Source: Pseudomonas purpurea (lineage in GTDB: Bacteria; Pseudomonadota; Gammaproteobacteria; Pseudomonadales; Pseudomonadaceae). From it: a DNA stretch of 64,000 nt. The stretch's first letter is position 1. Each line of letters starts with the position of its first letter. A program made the position numbers and the translations under genes. The notes beneath the pieces were generated by a model. The model searched no databases and had not been told where the DNA came from. It saw nothing but the letters and a program-made list of their open reading frames with translations. Shown piece after piece: positions 36,994 through 47,400 of the stretch. The DNA is taken from NCBI RefSeq assembly GCF_039908635.1, contig NZ_CP150918.1, positions 2,723,001-2,787,000 of the forward strand. The letters run 5' to 3'.

Positions 36994-38019
36994 TCAACCC
37001 AAAATCCCACGGGTAGACCCACGCTCAATCAGCCGTGCCGCAAAATCCAGCCGGCGTACCGGCCCGTCGTCGCCGCGCAAACGCTTGAGCAAACAGTCGA
37101 AGGCGCTGGCACCCATCTCGGCGGTGGGCTGGGCGAGGGCGGTAATGCCGCTGCCCACCAGTGGATACCAGTCCAGGTCATCCAGGGCGATCAGGCCGAT
37201 GTCATCAAACAGTGGGCAGCCCACCTCACGCAAGGCACGGGTGCCGGCAAGTGCCGCCACACCATTGGCACAAAACAAGGCTTTAGGTCCGGGGCCGGTC
37301 GAGGCAAGGAAGGTGCTCAGGTGCGAGTTCAGCGTGCTGTCGATCTCAAGCACTGAGCCTTGTGAGTCGGATTTTTGGGCCATCTGCGCCTTGAAACGGT
37401 TGATCCGTTCGACCCGTGAGCTGGTGCCGTCGTCGGCTTCTGTGACCAGCAGGATGTCGCGGTAACCGCGTTCATGCAGGTGGTTTAACGCCAGGTCCAC
37501 CGCTGCCGGGTTGTCCAGCCCGACCAGGTCGCTGTCGAGCAGATCGACCTTGCGGTCCACCAGTACCATGGGCAGTTCGCGGTGCAGTTCGCGCAGCTCA
37601 GTAAGGTGATGGCCGAGGGTGTTCACGATCAGGCCTTCGATGTTGTAGGAGCGTAACGCCGCCAGATGCTGGCGTTCCTGTTCGTCATCGCGGTCGGTGT
37701 TGCACACCACCAGGCTGTAGCCGTGCTGGCGGCAGGCGGTTTCGACGCCATGCATCACGGCAATCGAATACGGGTTACGGATATCGGCCATCAGCATGCC
37801 GATCAGCCGCGTGCGCCCGCGTTTCAGGCCTCGGGCCATCTGGTTCGGGCGGTAACCCAACTCGGCAATGGCCTGCTCGATCCGCAAGGCTGTGGCATCG
37901 GAAAGCAGGGCGCGGTCCTCGCCGATGAAGCGCGAGACGCTGGCCTTGGACACACCGGCGTGCTGGGCCACATCGAGCATGGTCACGCGGCTGCGCTGGG
38001 CGCTGGAAAATGTGTTCAC
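36994..38019 (-). CDS. ptxS: LacI-family repressor of 2-ketogluconate catabolism
   Basis: A 341-aa LacI/GalR repressor: N-terminal helix-turn-helix VTMLDVAQHAGVSKASVSRFIG, hinge YRPNQMARGLKRGRTRLIGMLMADIRNPY, then the sugar-binding domain. Position directly upstream of kguEKTD and the two TGAAACCGGTTTCA operators identify it as PtxS, which binds 2-ketogluconate and releases DNA. It is transcribed in the same direction as the kgu genes, with its own operator upstream, implying autoregulation. Confidence 0.92.
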   Translation of the reverse strand: MNTFSSAQRSRVTMLDVAQHAGVSKASVSRFIGEDRALLSDATALRIEQAIAELGYRPNQMARGLKRGRTRLIGMLMADIRNPYSIAVMHGVETACRQHGYSLVVCNTDRDDEQERQHLAALRSYNIEGLIVNTLGHHLTELRELHRELPMVLVDRKVDLLDSDLVGLDNPAAVDLALNHLHERGYRDILLVTEADDGTSSRVERINRFKAQMAQKSDSQGSVLEIDSTLNSHLSTFLASTGPGPKALFCANGVAALAGTRALREVGCPLFDDIGLIALDDLDWYPLVGSGITALAQPTAEMGASAFDCLLKRLRGDDGPVRRLDFAARLIERGSTRGILG

Positions 38020-38056
38020 GGTTCGAAGCCTTTTTTGGAATTGTCATGGGTGGCGC

Positions 38057-38070
38057 TGAAACCGGTTTCA
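38057..38070 (-). promoter_or_regulatory. PtxS operator upstream of ptxS
   Basis: Second perfect copy of TGAAACCGGTTTCA, 38 bases before the ptxS start, consistent with negative autoregulation known for PtxS. Confidence 0.88.
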
Positions 38071-38158
38071 GAAAACACCAAAGCCTTGTGTGCGTCAAGT
38101 GTGTCGGTGGCGGACCAATCCGCACAGAGGTACTAAAACAGACGAACGGTCTAAAGAC

Positions 38159-38174
38159 CTGTCAGATCTGACAG
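38159..38174. promoter_or_regulatory. 16-bp perfect palindrome upstream of the 38326 gene
   Basis: CTGTCAGATCTGACAG is an exact palindrome about 150 bases before the 38326 start, in the 306-base gap between ptxS and that gene. Its half-site recurs upstream of the 43423 gene. It looks like an operator; the factor is unknown. Confidence 0.5.
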
Positions 38175-38325
38175 TAGCCGGTATCAGCGATAGGGCGTTT
38201 AATTTTCACCGGGACAAGGGAATCAGCAGCTCCTGTCGTCATGAACAGCGGGAGAGGTTGATGCGATCTCAGGCGTAGAGCGGCTGAGTTCAAATTAAGT
38301 GTTTAACGGTGATGGAGCGTACGCA

Positions 38326-40368
38326 ATGACGGCTAAACAGGATTTAGGAACAGCGCCACTGACAGCCTGGGAACTGGCTGAACAATCCCGGGCTAAACTT
38401 CGTTTGGGGGCGGATGAGCCTGGCTCGTCGGCTGCTGAAACCACTATTGAAGGTTTGCTGGTTGATAATCTGGTACCCAAGTCGATGCTTAATGTGGGAG
38501 CGATTAAGGCGCTACTGAGCGAATACGTTGGGGATGCAATTAATCCTCCTCATGATGGAGACACGTATCGAGTCAGGCTCAGGGGGCCAAACCTTCCACT
38601 AACCATCATTGTTCCTTCGACAGACCTTGGGCTAGTTGCTGATCGGAAATGGCCGAAGGAGATAGATTTCCCGACCGACAAGTTGCTCGATAATTGGAGC
38701 ACATCGCAAACCTCATCGACAGTGTATGAGGTACGCATCGAGGTCAAGAGCGGCACAGGCAATAACTGGAGCACCCCACCTTATGTGAAACTCGGGGTGG
38801 ACCGTTATCAACCCTACAAGAACAAACAGACAGACGCGGTCAATCAGCCGACAGGTGGAGTGTTTCGAAGCCCGCTTCCAGGCAAGGACCTGGACAATGA
38901 CTGGCTGGACAGGAACACTTTAGTGGAAGTGAACATTCCGGTTAACTATGCGTTCTATAGGTCCGATGACCAGGTCGAGGTGTTCTTCTCAGAGAACTAT
39001 TCACAATCAGCACCATCAGACCTTGTGTTCTCTGGCGCGTTACCCGCTAATGGCCAAGTGTTTTTTTCAGTGGCCGGGCTCACTCTGCAAAATAAAAAAT
39101 ATTACCTGTATTACCGGTTGACTGATGTCTCCGGGAACGTCAGTAGTGTTTCGCGTGATCAGTTCATAGAAGTGAATGTCCATCCGGCAGCCGTACTTGA
39201 TAAGCCGAAAGTCCCCAGTGCCATAAAGCCGGATACGCTCGACCTTGGCGATCTGAAAGGCACCGTTGTTGTAGAAGTGACACGGCCTGTAAACGGGCTG
39301 AGCAATGACAAGGTCGAAGGGTTCATCTCGGACCTTGCCGGTACGAAAAAATACTCGTTGGGGACAAGGGACCTGGGAAGTCAGTTGTTCCTGACCTTCC
39401 CAATGTACTATCACGAACACTTGGCGCCATTGTTTGGTGATGCTAAAGGTTCCGTCGAAGTCATGGCATATTACGAACACAAACGGGGTATCCAGGCCGC
39501 CAGGCCTTCACCTCAAGAAACTTTTCTTCTGAACTTTAATTACGCAGGTCCGATTTCCGAAGAATTGCCAAGTGATACGAACAAGAACATGGTCAATGTA
39601 ACCGTTATCGGCGCATCTAATGTGCCGAACAAACTAACGGCAGAAGACTTGAAAGGCGCTGTCTACATTTCCACCCCTATGGTGGAAGCAGGTAATGGCT
39701 GGAAGTCCGGGGCGAATGAGCGTGTCTTTATGTGGTACGGGGGGAAACAGGTTTTCCAAAAAAATCTGGAAGGTGATGAAACTGAACTCAGGGCAACTAT
39801 CACCCGTGAGATCCTCGAAGAAGTTGGCTCTGGAATCATTAAGGCTAACTGGACCATCGAATACCCAAATCAACCTAACAGAATGTCGTCTCAGTTACAG
39901 ACGGTAACCGTTGAAGAAGCAAGTGTGACGTTCCCGCCGCCCACGATTCCGATCGAAGATGGGGATGTGGTCAACTGTGAGGCGCTGGGGGGCGATGAAG
40001 AGTCTACAGATCGTTGGCTGAAAGTAGAGGTCGATGTAGATCCGTTATACATGCAGAACAAGGTGGTTGTTGTCCGTTCGATCGGTACATTAGACAAAGA
40101 GGGTCTGCAACCAATACTCGGGACTGAGTTCTATGGGCCCTATACAGTTGGTGGAGCGGAGACGGAGTTTGCGGTCGACATCAAACCGTACCTTCAGTAC
40201 ATCAAGCCTATCCAGCCTGCACCGGGCAGTGGCCAACCCAATGGCTACATCAAAGTGTGGTACGAAGTGCCGGTGGGTGGACAGACGATACCGTCGGCCT
40301 CTGTTATCAAGGAAGTGGACTTGATTGGCGACGGACATTACTGCGAAGGAACTCCCACCCGTAAGTAA
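38326..40368 (+). CDS. Large hypothetical protein with predicted tandem beta-sandwich domains
   Basis: A 680-aa protein without signal peptide, membrane segment or recognised catalytic motif. From about residue 60 on it is rich in alternating beta-strand pattern with recurring edge sequences such as YLYYRLTDVSGNVSSVS and LSVVIKEV-type ends, as in Ig-like/FN3-like repeats. The last part repeats a strand-rich VEVDVDPLY...VVVRSIGTL unit. GGAG lies 8 bases before the ATG at 38326. Its codon use is visibly more AT-rich than the flanking kgu genes, suggesting transfer. It precedes an autotransporter in the same direction but a hairpin separates them. Function unknown. Confidence 0.7.
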   Translation: MTAKQDLGTAPLTAWELAEQSRAKLRLGADEPGSSAAETTIEGLLVDNLVPKSMLNVGAIKALLSEYVGDAINPPHDGDTYRVRLRGPNLPLTIIVPSTDLGLVADRKWPKEIDFPTDKLLDNWSTSQTSSTVYEVRIEVKSGTGNNWSTPPYVKLGVDRYQPYKNKQTDAVNQPTGGVFRSPLPGKDLDNDWLDRNTLVEVNIPVNYAFYRSDDQVEVFFSENYSQSAPSDLVFSGALPANGQVFFSVAGLTLQNKKYYLYYRLTDVSGNVSSVSRDQFIEVNVHPAAVLDKPKVPSAIKPDTLDLGDLKGTVVVEVTRPVNGLSNDKVEGFISDLAGTKKYSLGTRDLGSQLFLTFPMYYHEHLAPLFGDAKGSVEVMAYYEHKRGIQAARPSPQETFLLNFNYAGPISEELPSDTNKNMVNVTVIGASNVPNKLTAEDLKGAVYISTPMVEAGNGWKSGANERVFMWYGGKQVFQKNLEGDETELRATITREILEEVGSGIIKANWTIEYPNQPNRMSSQLQTVTVEEASVTFPPPTIPIEDGDVVNCEALGGDEESTDRWLKVEVDVDPLYMQNKVVVVRSIGTLDKEGLQPILGTEFYGPYTVGGAETEFAVDIKPYLQYIKPIQPAPGSGQPNGYIKVWYEVPVGGQTIPSASVIKEVDLIGDGHYCEGTPTRK

Positions 40369-40392
40369 ATAAGGACAAGTCTCGCCACAAAG

Positions 40393-40416
40393 GGCGGAAA
40401 CACCTGTGTTTCCGCC
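40393..40416 (+). terminator. Probable terminator after the 38326 gene
   Basis: Stem GGCGGAAACA / TGTTTCCGCC with a 2-3 base loop, 25 bases past the stop. The following T-run is weak (TTGCATCTATTT). Confidence 0.6.
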
Positions 40417-40563
40417 TTGCATCTATTTGCAGGAATACACCTGCAAGCCGCCAAGAAAAGTCCTACATACGATAGGTGTTTGCATCCGTAGTCTCTCGGC
40501 GCTGACGGGCAGAGCCGGTTTCTGCCGAACTCTTCGAATCCTTCCATTTGGAAAGATCATCAG

Positions 40564-42903
40564 ATGGACGTATCCACGATGTCGATGAACACCCGCTTTA
40601 ACTTGAAACCTCTTGCCATTGCATTGGGAGGGTCTTCGCTGGCTCTGATGTCGTTGATGGCCAGCGAAGCCAGTGCTCGAGACCTGATCGGGGAACATTG
40701 GGCGATCGACGCCAGTGCTCCGGTTGAGTCCTGGGCGTTGGACAGGGACGCAATGTTGACCATCAATGGCGGTGAGGCTTTGGATATTCAGGCCTCGCAG
40801 TCGACGCTGAACGTTTTGGGAGGTACTACCCAGCACATTTATGCCGAGAGCGGTTCCAGTGTCCGCCTCGACAATGCCACCGTGAACAATACGGTCGGCG
40901 ACGCCGGACTCGAATTGGTCGAGAGCACGGCAACGATTACCAACAGCACGATTTCCAGTATTAACACGGGTCTGTTGGTGGCTCATTTTGAAGGCTCCAC
41001 AACGGGATCGACAGCCACCGTCAGCCAGAGCCACATTAGCGGACAACAAACCGGCGCCTGGGTGAACGCGTTCAGTCACCTCGGCCTGTCGAACTCGACG
41101 ATCGAGGGTACAGGCGCTATCAGTAACGGGCTGAAACTGCGAAGTGGTTCGGCGTCGGCCAGTGATCGTTCGCAGATCATCGGCGGGCAAAACGGCGTGA
41201 CGATTGAAGTCGGAGCGTTGGGCAAAAGCAGCCAGTTGGTGCTGGACAACTCGCACGTTGAGGGCAAAACCGGCTCCGCGATCGTCGTTGACAATGCCGG
41301 ACATGCCGGCAGCACGGATATTCAAATCCTCAACGGCTCCACCCTTGTGGGCGGCAATGGCACTATCGTGGACGTGCGGCGTGGCGCCTCGGTGAACATG
41401 ACCGTTGGCAATAGCGCGCTGGAGGGGAATGTCCAGGTGGCTGGCAACAGCAGCGCCCACCTGAACTTCACTCAGGGCGCACTGACCGGTGATGTGGTCG
41501 CCGAGGCCGGTAGCACTGCAACGGTGCAATTGCAGCAGGGCTCGCACCTGACCGGGCGCATGGAAAATGTCGCGGCGGTAGGCATCGACCATCAGTCCGT
41601 ATGGACCCTGACCGGCAACAGTCAGGTCGGTGAACTGGCGATGGACGGCGGCGCTGTCAGGTTTGGCGACCGTGATGCCTACTATCAACTGGACGTGGCC
41701 CACCTGTCGGGTGAAGGCCTGTTTTACATGGGCACCCATTTCACCACAGGCGAAACGGACGTCTTGAATGTCACGGGTACGGCCAGTGGTCAACATGAAC
41801 TGTTGATTGAAAGCACGGGTGTCGATCCGGCCAGTGGTCAGCCGATTACCGTGGTGCGCACCGAGGGCGGCGATGCGGTTTTTTCGTTGGCTAATACCAA
41901 TGGCGCGGTCGATCTGGGTACATATTCCTACGGCCTCAGTAAAGATGTCGCCAACAATGACTGGTTCCTTGATCCGACAAAACGCACTGTCAGCCCGTCC
42001 ACCCGCGTGGTCAGTGCGTTGTTCAACACGGCACCCACCGTTTGGTATGGCGAGCTGACGTCATTGCGCAGCCGCATGGGCGAAGTGCGGTTCAACACCG
42101 ACAAGTCCGGGGCCTGGAGTCGTGTTTACGGCAACAAGTACAACGTTGATGATGCCTACGGTGGCGGGTATCGACAAACGCAACAAGGCTTCGCCCTGGG
42201 CGCCGATGCGCCGGTTGCGTTCGGCGATGGTCAATGGTTGCTGGGTGTGATGGCGGGGCACAGCACCTCGGACCTGGACCTGAGTCAGGGCAGCTCCGGG
42301 TCGGTCAAAAGTTACTACGTGGGCAGCTATCTGACCTGGCTGGATGACGTGAGTGGGTACTACGCCGATGGCGTTATCAAACTCAACCGCTTCCAGAACA
42401 ACGCGAAAGTTGCAATGAGCGACGGTCAGCGTGCCAAAGGCGATTACAACACGACCGGTCTGGGCGGCTCGGTGGAGTTCGGGCGGCACATCAAGCTCAA
42501 GGATGGTTACTTTGTCGAGCCGTTTACTCAGTGGTCGACTGTGTTTGTTCAGGGGCAGAGTTATGACCTGGACAATGGCTTGCAGGCCAGGGGCGACCGG
42601 TCTTACTCGTTGCTGGGCAAGGCTGGCGTGACGGCAGGCCGCGACATTCCAATGAGTCGTGGTGGCACTGTGCAGCCCTATGTGCGCGCCGCTGTGGCCC
42701 ACGAGTTTTCCAAGAGCAATGAGTTCAAGGTCAATGACAATGCGTTCAACCATGACCTTTCCGGATCGCGTGTCGAGTTGGGCGCAGGCATCGCCATGAG
42801 TTTGACCGATCGCTTAAGTGTGAATGCCGAGGTCGAGTACATGAACGGCAACAACATTGAAATGCCGATCGGCGGGACGGTAGGCATTCAATTCAAGTGG
42901 TAA
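40564..42903 (+). CDS. Autotransporter with pertactin-like passenger (type Va secretion)
   Basis: A 779-aa surface protein. An N-terminal secretion signal (about 1-38, with LGGSSLALMSLMASEASA) precedes a passenger of parallel-beta-helix type: repeated short segments rich in N, G, S and T with phrases like LDNATVNNTVGDAGLELVESTATITNSTI. A linker near 480 leads to the C-terminal beta-barrel (about 490-779) with AWSRVYGNKYNV, and it ends in QFKW, an aromatic C-terminus suited to BAM insertion. No protease motif is evident, so adhesion or biofilm function is more likely. The start at 40564 has a GGAAAG site 10 bases away; ATGs at 40579 and 40585 are alternatives. Confidence 0.88.
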   Translation: MDVSTMSMNTRFNLKPLAIALGGSSLALMSLMASEASARDLIGEHWAIDASAPVESWALDRDAMLTINGGEALDIQASQSTLNVLGGTTQHIYAESGSSVRLDNATVNNTVGDAGLELVESTATITNSTISSINTGLLVAHFEGSTTGSTATVSQSHISGQQTGAWVNAFSHLGLSNSTIEGTGAISNGLKLRSGSASASDRSQIIGGQNGVTIEVGALGKSSQLVLDNSHVEGKTGSAIVVDNAGHAGSTDIQILNGSTLVGGNGTIVDVRRGASVNMTVGNSALEGNVQVAGNSSAHLNFTQGALTGDVVAEAGSTATVQLQQGSHLTGRMENVAAVGIDHQSVWTLTGNSQVGELAMDGGAVRFGDRDAYYQLDVAHLSGEGLFYMGTHFTTGETDVLNVTGTASGQHELLIESTGVDPASGQPITVVRTEGGDAVFSLANTNGAVDLGTYSYGLSKDVANNDWFLDPTKRTVSPSTRVVSALFNTAPTVWYGELTSLRSRMGEVRFNTDKSGAWSRVYGNKYNVDDAYGGGYRQTQQGFALGADAPVAFGDGQWLLGVMAGHSTSDLDLSQGSSGSVKSYYVGSYLTWLDDVSGYYADGVIKLNRFQNNAKVAMSDGQRAKGDYNTTGLGGSVEFGRHIKLKDGYFVEPFTQWSTVFVQGQSYDLDNGLQARGDRSYSLLGKAGVTAGRDIPMSRGGTVQPYVRAAVAHEFSKSNEFKVNDNAFNHDLSGSRVELGAGIAMSLTDRLSVNAEVEYMNGNNIEMPIGGTVGIQFKW

Positions 42904-42937
42904 TGGGCGATTAATTATTTATCGCGTCCAATCCTAT

Positions 42938-42969
42938 AAGCCCTGTCTCTATTGAGGCAGGGCTTTTTA
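42938..42969 (+). terminator. Terminator after the autotransporter gene
   Basis: Stem AAGCCCTG / CAGGGCTT with extra pairing in the loop, followed by TTTTTAT on the plus strand. It ends the autotransporter and lies just before the stop of the convergent 42974 gene. Confidence 0.8.
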
Positions 42970-42973
42970 TTTG

Positions 42974-43423
42974 TTATTTCGCGCTGGTTAACAGAGTATC
43001 GAATTTTCCATCGGCCGCGGTGGAGCGAGCATGAGCGTCTTTCTTTTTGATCTGCACGGTAAAGTCACCTGAAAAGTGGCTGCCTGCAACGTCGAGCTGA
43101 ATTTCTATATCGCCTGAAATTGCCAACTCACTGGCCGGGTTTTGTGGGTCCGTGTAATCAACGAGTTCAATGCTAACGAAGCCTTGTTTGTCCTCACCGA
43201 CCTTATGGCTCCCGCTGGTGAGTGTCTTGGAAAATACGATGATAAACACCCGCAGGCGCTTTTCATCGTCATCCTTTTCAGTGGCTTCCACCACCCAGGT
43301 TTCACCCCGGTTAGGGCTTGTGCTACTGCGCAGTGCCGTCCCGCTGGCCTTGAAGGGGGCGGCATCCTCCAACGTGACGTCGAAGTAGTCTTGTGTGCGG
43401 GTATTCCTTGCGGCTACGTTCAT
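42974..43423 (-). CDS. Small hypothetical protein, likely beta-rich
   Basis: A 149-aa protein with no signal peptide and no cysteine; it is rich in charged residues and beta pattern (YFDVTLEDAAPFKASG, KRLRVFIIVFSKTL, FVSIELVDY, DIEIQLDVAG, FTVQIKKKD). AGGGAG lies 9 bases before the ATG at 43423; a longer reading to 43480 is less likely. I do not recognise the family. It converges on the autotransporter gene, and an inverted repeat sharing a half-site with the one upstream of 38326 lies about 95 bases before its start. Confidence 0.65.
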   Translation of the reverse strand: MNVAARNTRTQDYFDVTLEDAAPFKASGTALRSSTSPNRGETWVVEATEKDDDEKRLRVFIIVFSKTLTSGSHKVGEDKQGFVSIELVDYTDPQNPASELAISGDIEIQLDVAGSHFSGDFTVQIKKKDAHARSTAADGKFDTLLTSAK

Positions 43424-43516
43424 GATTGCTTTCTCCCTGGCAATTAACAAAGAATCCACAAATAGGTAACCATCGCTCACTCATGGATTAACTAATCAGA
43501 GCTCAATAGAGTAGCC

Positions 43517-43546
43517 CTGTAAACTGTCAGATATACCAGTTTACAG
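43517..43546. promoter_or_regulatory. Inverted repeat upstream of the 43423 gene
   Basis: CTGTAAACTG ... CAGTTTACAG, 10-bp perfect arms with 10 bases between. It contains ACTGTCAGAT, matching the half-site of the palindrome at 38159. Likely operator or attenuating hairpin; no T-run follows. Confidence 0.45.
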
Positions 43547-43651
43547 TTGATGTTTTATGTGGGCTGTTGTTAGAGGGGCTTGTGTGTGGGGTGTTATTTA
43601 AAAAGCCTATAATCGTTAGTTGGAATCATTATTACTGTCCCCGTTTTTTCA

Positions 43652-44293
43652 TCAGGTGAACAACCCCGCAGCAATATTAATCGAGAAGCCGAGTATGGCG
43701 GTGTTGAATAGAAACCCGATCAATGACTGCGCGAGAACAACTTTGCGCAAGCCACGGGTCGCGACCCCGACATCGGACGTTTGCACTGCCACACCGATGG
43801 TGAAGGAGAAATACAGGAAGTCCCAGTAATTGGGGTTCAGTTGCCCTTCGGCAAACCGCAGTGCGGGTTCCTTGCCGTTCCAGGTGTAGAACAGCCGGGC
43901 GTAATGCACGCTGAAGATGACCCCGATCAACAGCCAGGAACCGATGACCGTCAACCCGGTAAAGCCGTAGTGCAGCAGCCGGCGGCTGGTCTCCAGTTCT
44001 TTGCTGCCAGCCAGTTCGAAGGTAATGGTGGCGAGGCTGGCGATGGCCGCGATGCAGACGATGAACAGCACCAGACCGGCGTTTTCATCCTCGATCTCGG
44101 CGATGCGTTTGACGTCGTTGGCTTTTGACCGGACGGTCAGCCAGATCATCAGCGCCAGGTAGCTCCAGACCCCGGCGTTCCAACCGATCAGCATTTTGCT
44201 GATGAATGTATCGGCTGGCGCCAGGATGCCGACTGCCACCCCTAGCAGGGTGGCGGCGGTCAGGCGAGGGTGGGTGCGCAGGAGGTGGGGCAT
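43652..44293 (-). CDS. DUF1345 membrane protein
   Basis: A 213-aa integral membrane protein with about five hydrophobic segments. It contains the DUF1345 block [71 protein letters not shown], whose end resembles the pore/helix of two-TM potassium channels ([13 protein letters not shown]). Function unknown. It is monocistronic, flanked by an AT-rich gap on one side and a REPIN on the other. Confidence 0.85.
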   Translation of the reverse strand: MPHLLRTHPRLTAATLLGVAVGILAPADTFISKMLIGWNAGVWSYLALMIWLTVRSKANDVKRIAEIEDENAGLVLFIVCIAAIASLATITFELAGSKELETSRRLLHYGFTGLTVIGSWLLIGVIFSVHYARLFYTWNGKEPALRFAEGQLNPNYWDFLYFSFTIGVAVQTSDVGVATRGLRKVVLAQSLIGFLFNTAILGFSINIAAGLFT

Positions 44294-44378
44294 GGAGGCT
44301 CGATACGTCGGGGCTGTGCAAACACCTTAGCTCAGCGCCGTCCGTTGTGACCACCGAGGCGACAGCGACACAAAAAAG

Positions 44379-44466
44379 TGTGGGAGCGAGCTTGCTCGCG
44401 ATAGCGGTGTAAAAGCCAACATAAATGCTGGATGTTACGGCCTCATCGCGAGCAGGCTCGCCCACA
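44379..44466. repeat. REPIN (two inverted REP sequences)
   Basis: Two Pseudomonas REP arms in opposite orientation, GTGGGAGCGAGCTTGCTCGC and GCGAGCAGGCTCGCCCACAG, about 35 bases apart, between the DUF1345 start and the RND permease stop. Confidence 0.88.
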
Positions 44467-44484
44467 GGTAAAAGGTGTTGCTTG

Positions 44485-47400
44485 TTAGATGCTTTTATGA
44501 CGCTTGCGGACCAGCTTCATCACCACCACAAAAAACACCGGTACAAACACCACGGCCAACGTCGCCGTGATCATGCCGCCGATCACACCCGTGCCGATGG
44601 CTTGCTGGCTCGCCGAACTCGCACCCGTGGCAATGGCCAGTGGCACGACGCCGAGGATGAACGCCAGCGAGGTCATGACAATCGGCCGCAGACGCAAGCG
44701 AGCCGCTTGCACCGTGGCGTCGATCAGGTCATGGCCTTCGTCATACAGGCTCTTGGCGAACTCGATGATCAGGATCGCGTTTTTCGCCGACAGGCCAATG
44801 ATAGTGATCAGCCCGACCTTGAAGAACACGTCGTTGGGCATCCCGCGCAAGGTCACGGCCAACACCGCACCCAGCACCCCGAGCGGCACTACCAGCAGCA
44901 CCGAGGTCGGGATCGACCAGCTCTCGTACAGCGCCGCCAGGCACAGGAACACGATCAGCAACGACAACCCCAGCAGAATCGGGGCCTGGCTGCCGGACAG
45001 ACGTTCCTGCAACGACAACCCGGTCCATTCCTGACCCAGGCCCTGCGGCAGTTGCGCGACCAGTCGCTCGATTTCGGCCATGGCTTCACCGGTGCTGTGG
45101 CCGGCAGTCGGCTCACCGGAAATGCTGATAGCCGGGTAGCCGTTGTACCGCGTCAACTGCGCCGGGCCCTGGGTCCATCGGGCCTGGACGAATGCCGACA
45201 GCGGCACCATTTTTCCGGCGTTGTTGCGTACGTGGATCTTCAGCAAATCGGCAACCTGGCTGCGTTGATCGCCTTCGGGCCTGCACCACCACCCGTTGCA
45301 TCCGTCCCTGGTTGGGGAAGTCGTTGATGTAGGCCGAGCCGACCGCCGTGGACAGTACGTTGCCGATGTCGGCAAAGGACACCCCCAAGGCGTTGGCCTG
45401 CTTGCGGTCGATCTCCAGTTGCACTTGCGGTGCTTCAGCCAGAGCGCTTTCGCGCACATTCATCAGGACCGGACTTTTCTCTGCCGCCGCCAGCAACTGG
45501 GTGCGGGCTTCCATCAGCGCGGCATGCCCGAGACCGCCACGGTCTTGCAGGCGGAACTCGAAACCGCTGGACGTACCGAGGCCATCCACGGGCGGCGGCA
45601 ACACGGAATAGGCCACCGCGTCCTTGATCTGGCTGAGGGCGATGTTGGCCCGGTCGGCGATCGAAGCGGCCGAATCTTCATGACCCCGCTCAGACCAGTC
45701 CTTGAGCGTGGTGAACGCCAGCGCGGCGTTCTGGCCACTGCCGGAGAAACTGAAACCCAGGATCACCGTACTGTCGCCCACGCCCGGTTCGCCGGCGTTG
45801 TGCGCTTCAATCTGTTCCACCACCTGCACCGTGCGGTTCTTGCTGGCACCGGGTGGCAACTGAATGTCGGTGATGGTGTAGCCCTGGTCTTCGACCGGCA
45901 AGAACGAGGAGGGCAGGCGACTGAAACACAGGCCCAGCGCGATCAGCAGCAGGCCGTAGATCAGCAGGTAACGACCGCTGCGTTTCAGCGCATAGACCAC
46001 CCAGCCTTGATAGCGCTCGGTCAACTGTTCGAAACGCCGGTTGAACCAGCCGAAGAAGCCACCCTTGGCGTGGTGCTCGCCCTTGGCGATGGGTTTGAGC
46101 AGCGTGGCGCACAGGGCCGGGGTCAAGGTCAGGGCGAGGAACGCCGAGAACAGGATCGAGGTGGCCATCGACAGCGAGAACTGTTGGTAAATCACCCCCA
46201 CGGAACCCTGCATGAACGCCATCGGGATAAACACCGCCACCAGCACCAGGGTGATACCGATAATCGCCCCGGTGATCTGGCCCATGGCCTTGCGGGTAGC
46301 CTCTTTGGGCGACAGGCCTTCCTCGGTCATGATCCGTTCGACGTTCTCCACCACCACGATGGCGTCATCCACCAGAATGCCGATGGCCAGGACCATGCCG
46401 AACATCGTCAGCACGTTGATCGAGAAGCCCAGCGCCAGCATGGTCGCGAAGGTGCCCATCAACGCGACTGGCACCACCAGGGTCGGGATCAGCGTGTAGC
46501 GGATGTTTTGCAGGAACAGGAACATCACCGCAAACACCAGCAACATCGCCTCGCCCAGGGTGTAGACCACTTTGGTGATCGAGACCTTGACGAACGGCGA
46601 GGTGTCGTACGGGATCTTGTACTCCACGCCGGCCGGGAAGTAGCGCGCCAGTTCGTCCATCTTCTCGCGCACCAGGGTCGCCGTGCTCAGGGCGTTGGCG
46701 CCGGGCGACAACTGCACGCTGACGGCGGTCGACGGCTTGCCGTTGAGGCGGGTGGAGAACTGGTATTCCTGGCTGCCGATTTCGACCCGCGCCACATCAC
46801 CGACGCGCACGGTGGAGCCGTCCGGGTTGGCGCGCAGCACGATGTCGGCGAATTCTTGCGGCGTCGACAGTTGGCCTTTGACCAACACCGTCGCGGTGAT
46901 TTCCTGAGTGGTGCGCGCCGGCAGGTCGCCGATGCTGCCGGCCGAGACCTGGGCGTTCTGCGCAACAATCGCGGCATTCACATCGGCCGGGGTCAGGTTG
47001 AAACCGATCAGCTTCTGCGGGTCGATCCAGATCCGCATGGCGCGCTCGGCACCGTACAACTGGGCCTTGCCGACACCGTCCAGGCGCTTGATTTCGTTCA
47101 TCACGTTGCGCGCCAGGTAATCGCTGAGCGCTACGTCGTCGAGCTTGCCGTCACTGGAGGTCAGGGTGATCAGCAGCAGGAATCCGGCCGACACTTTCTC
47201 GACCTGTAACCCTTGCTGAGTTACCGCTTGCGGCAGGCGCGACTCGACAACCTTGAGGCGGTTCTGCACATCAACCTGCGCCATTTCCGGGTCAGTACCA
47301 GGTTGGAACGTCGCGGTGATTGCGGCGTTGCCGAGGCTGCTCTGGGATTCGAAGTACAGCAGGTGGTCGGCGCCGTTGAGTTCTTCCTCGATCAGGCTGA

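Noticed and set aside
45296..47209. 637-codon plus-strand open frame across the RND permease gene
   Set aside because: Low-complexity His/Gln/Arg-rich shadow of the permease; the minus strand carries clear RND motifs.
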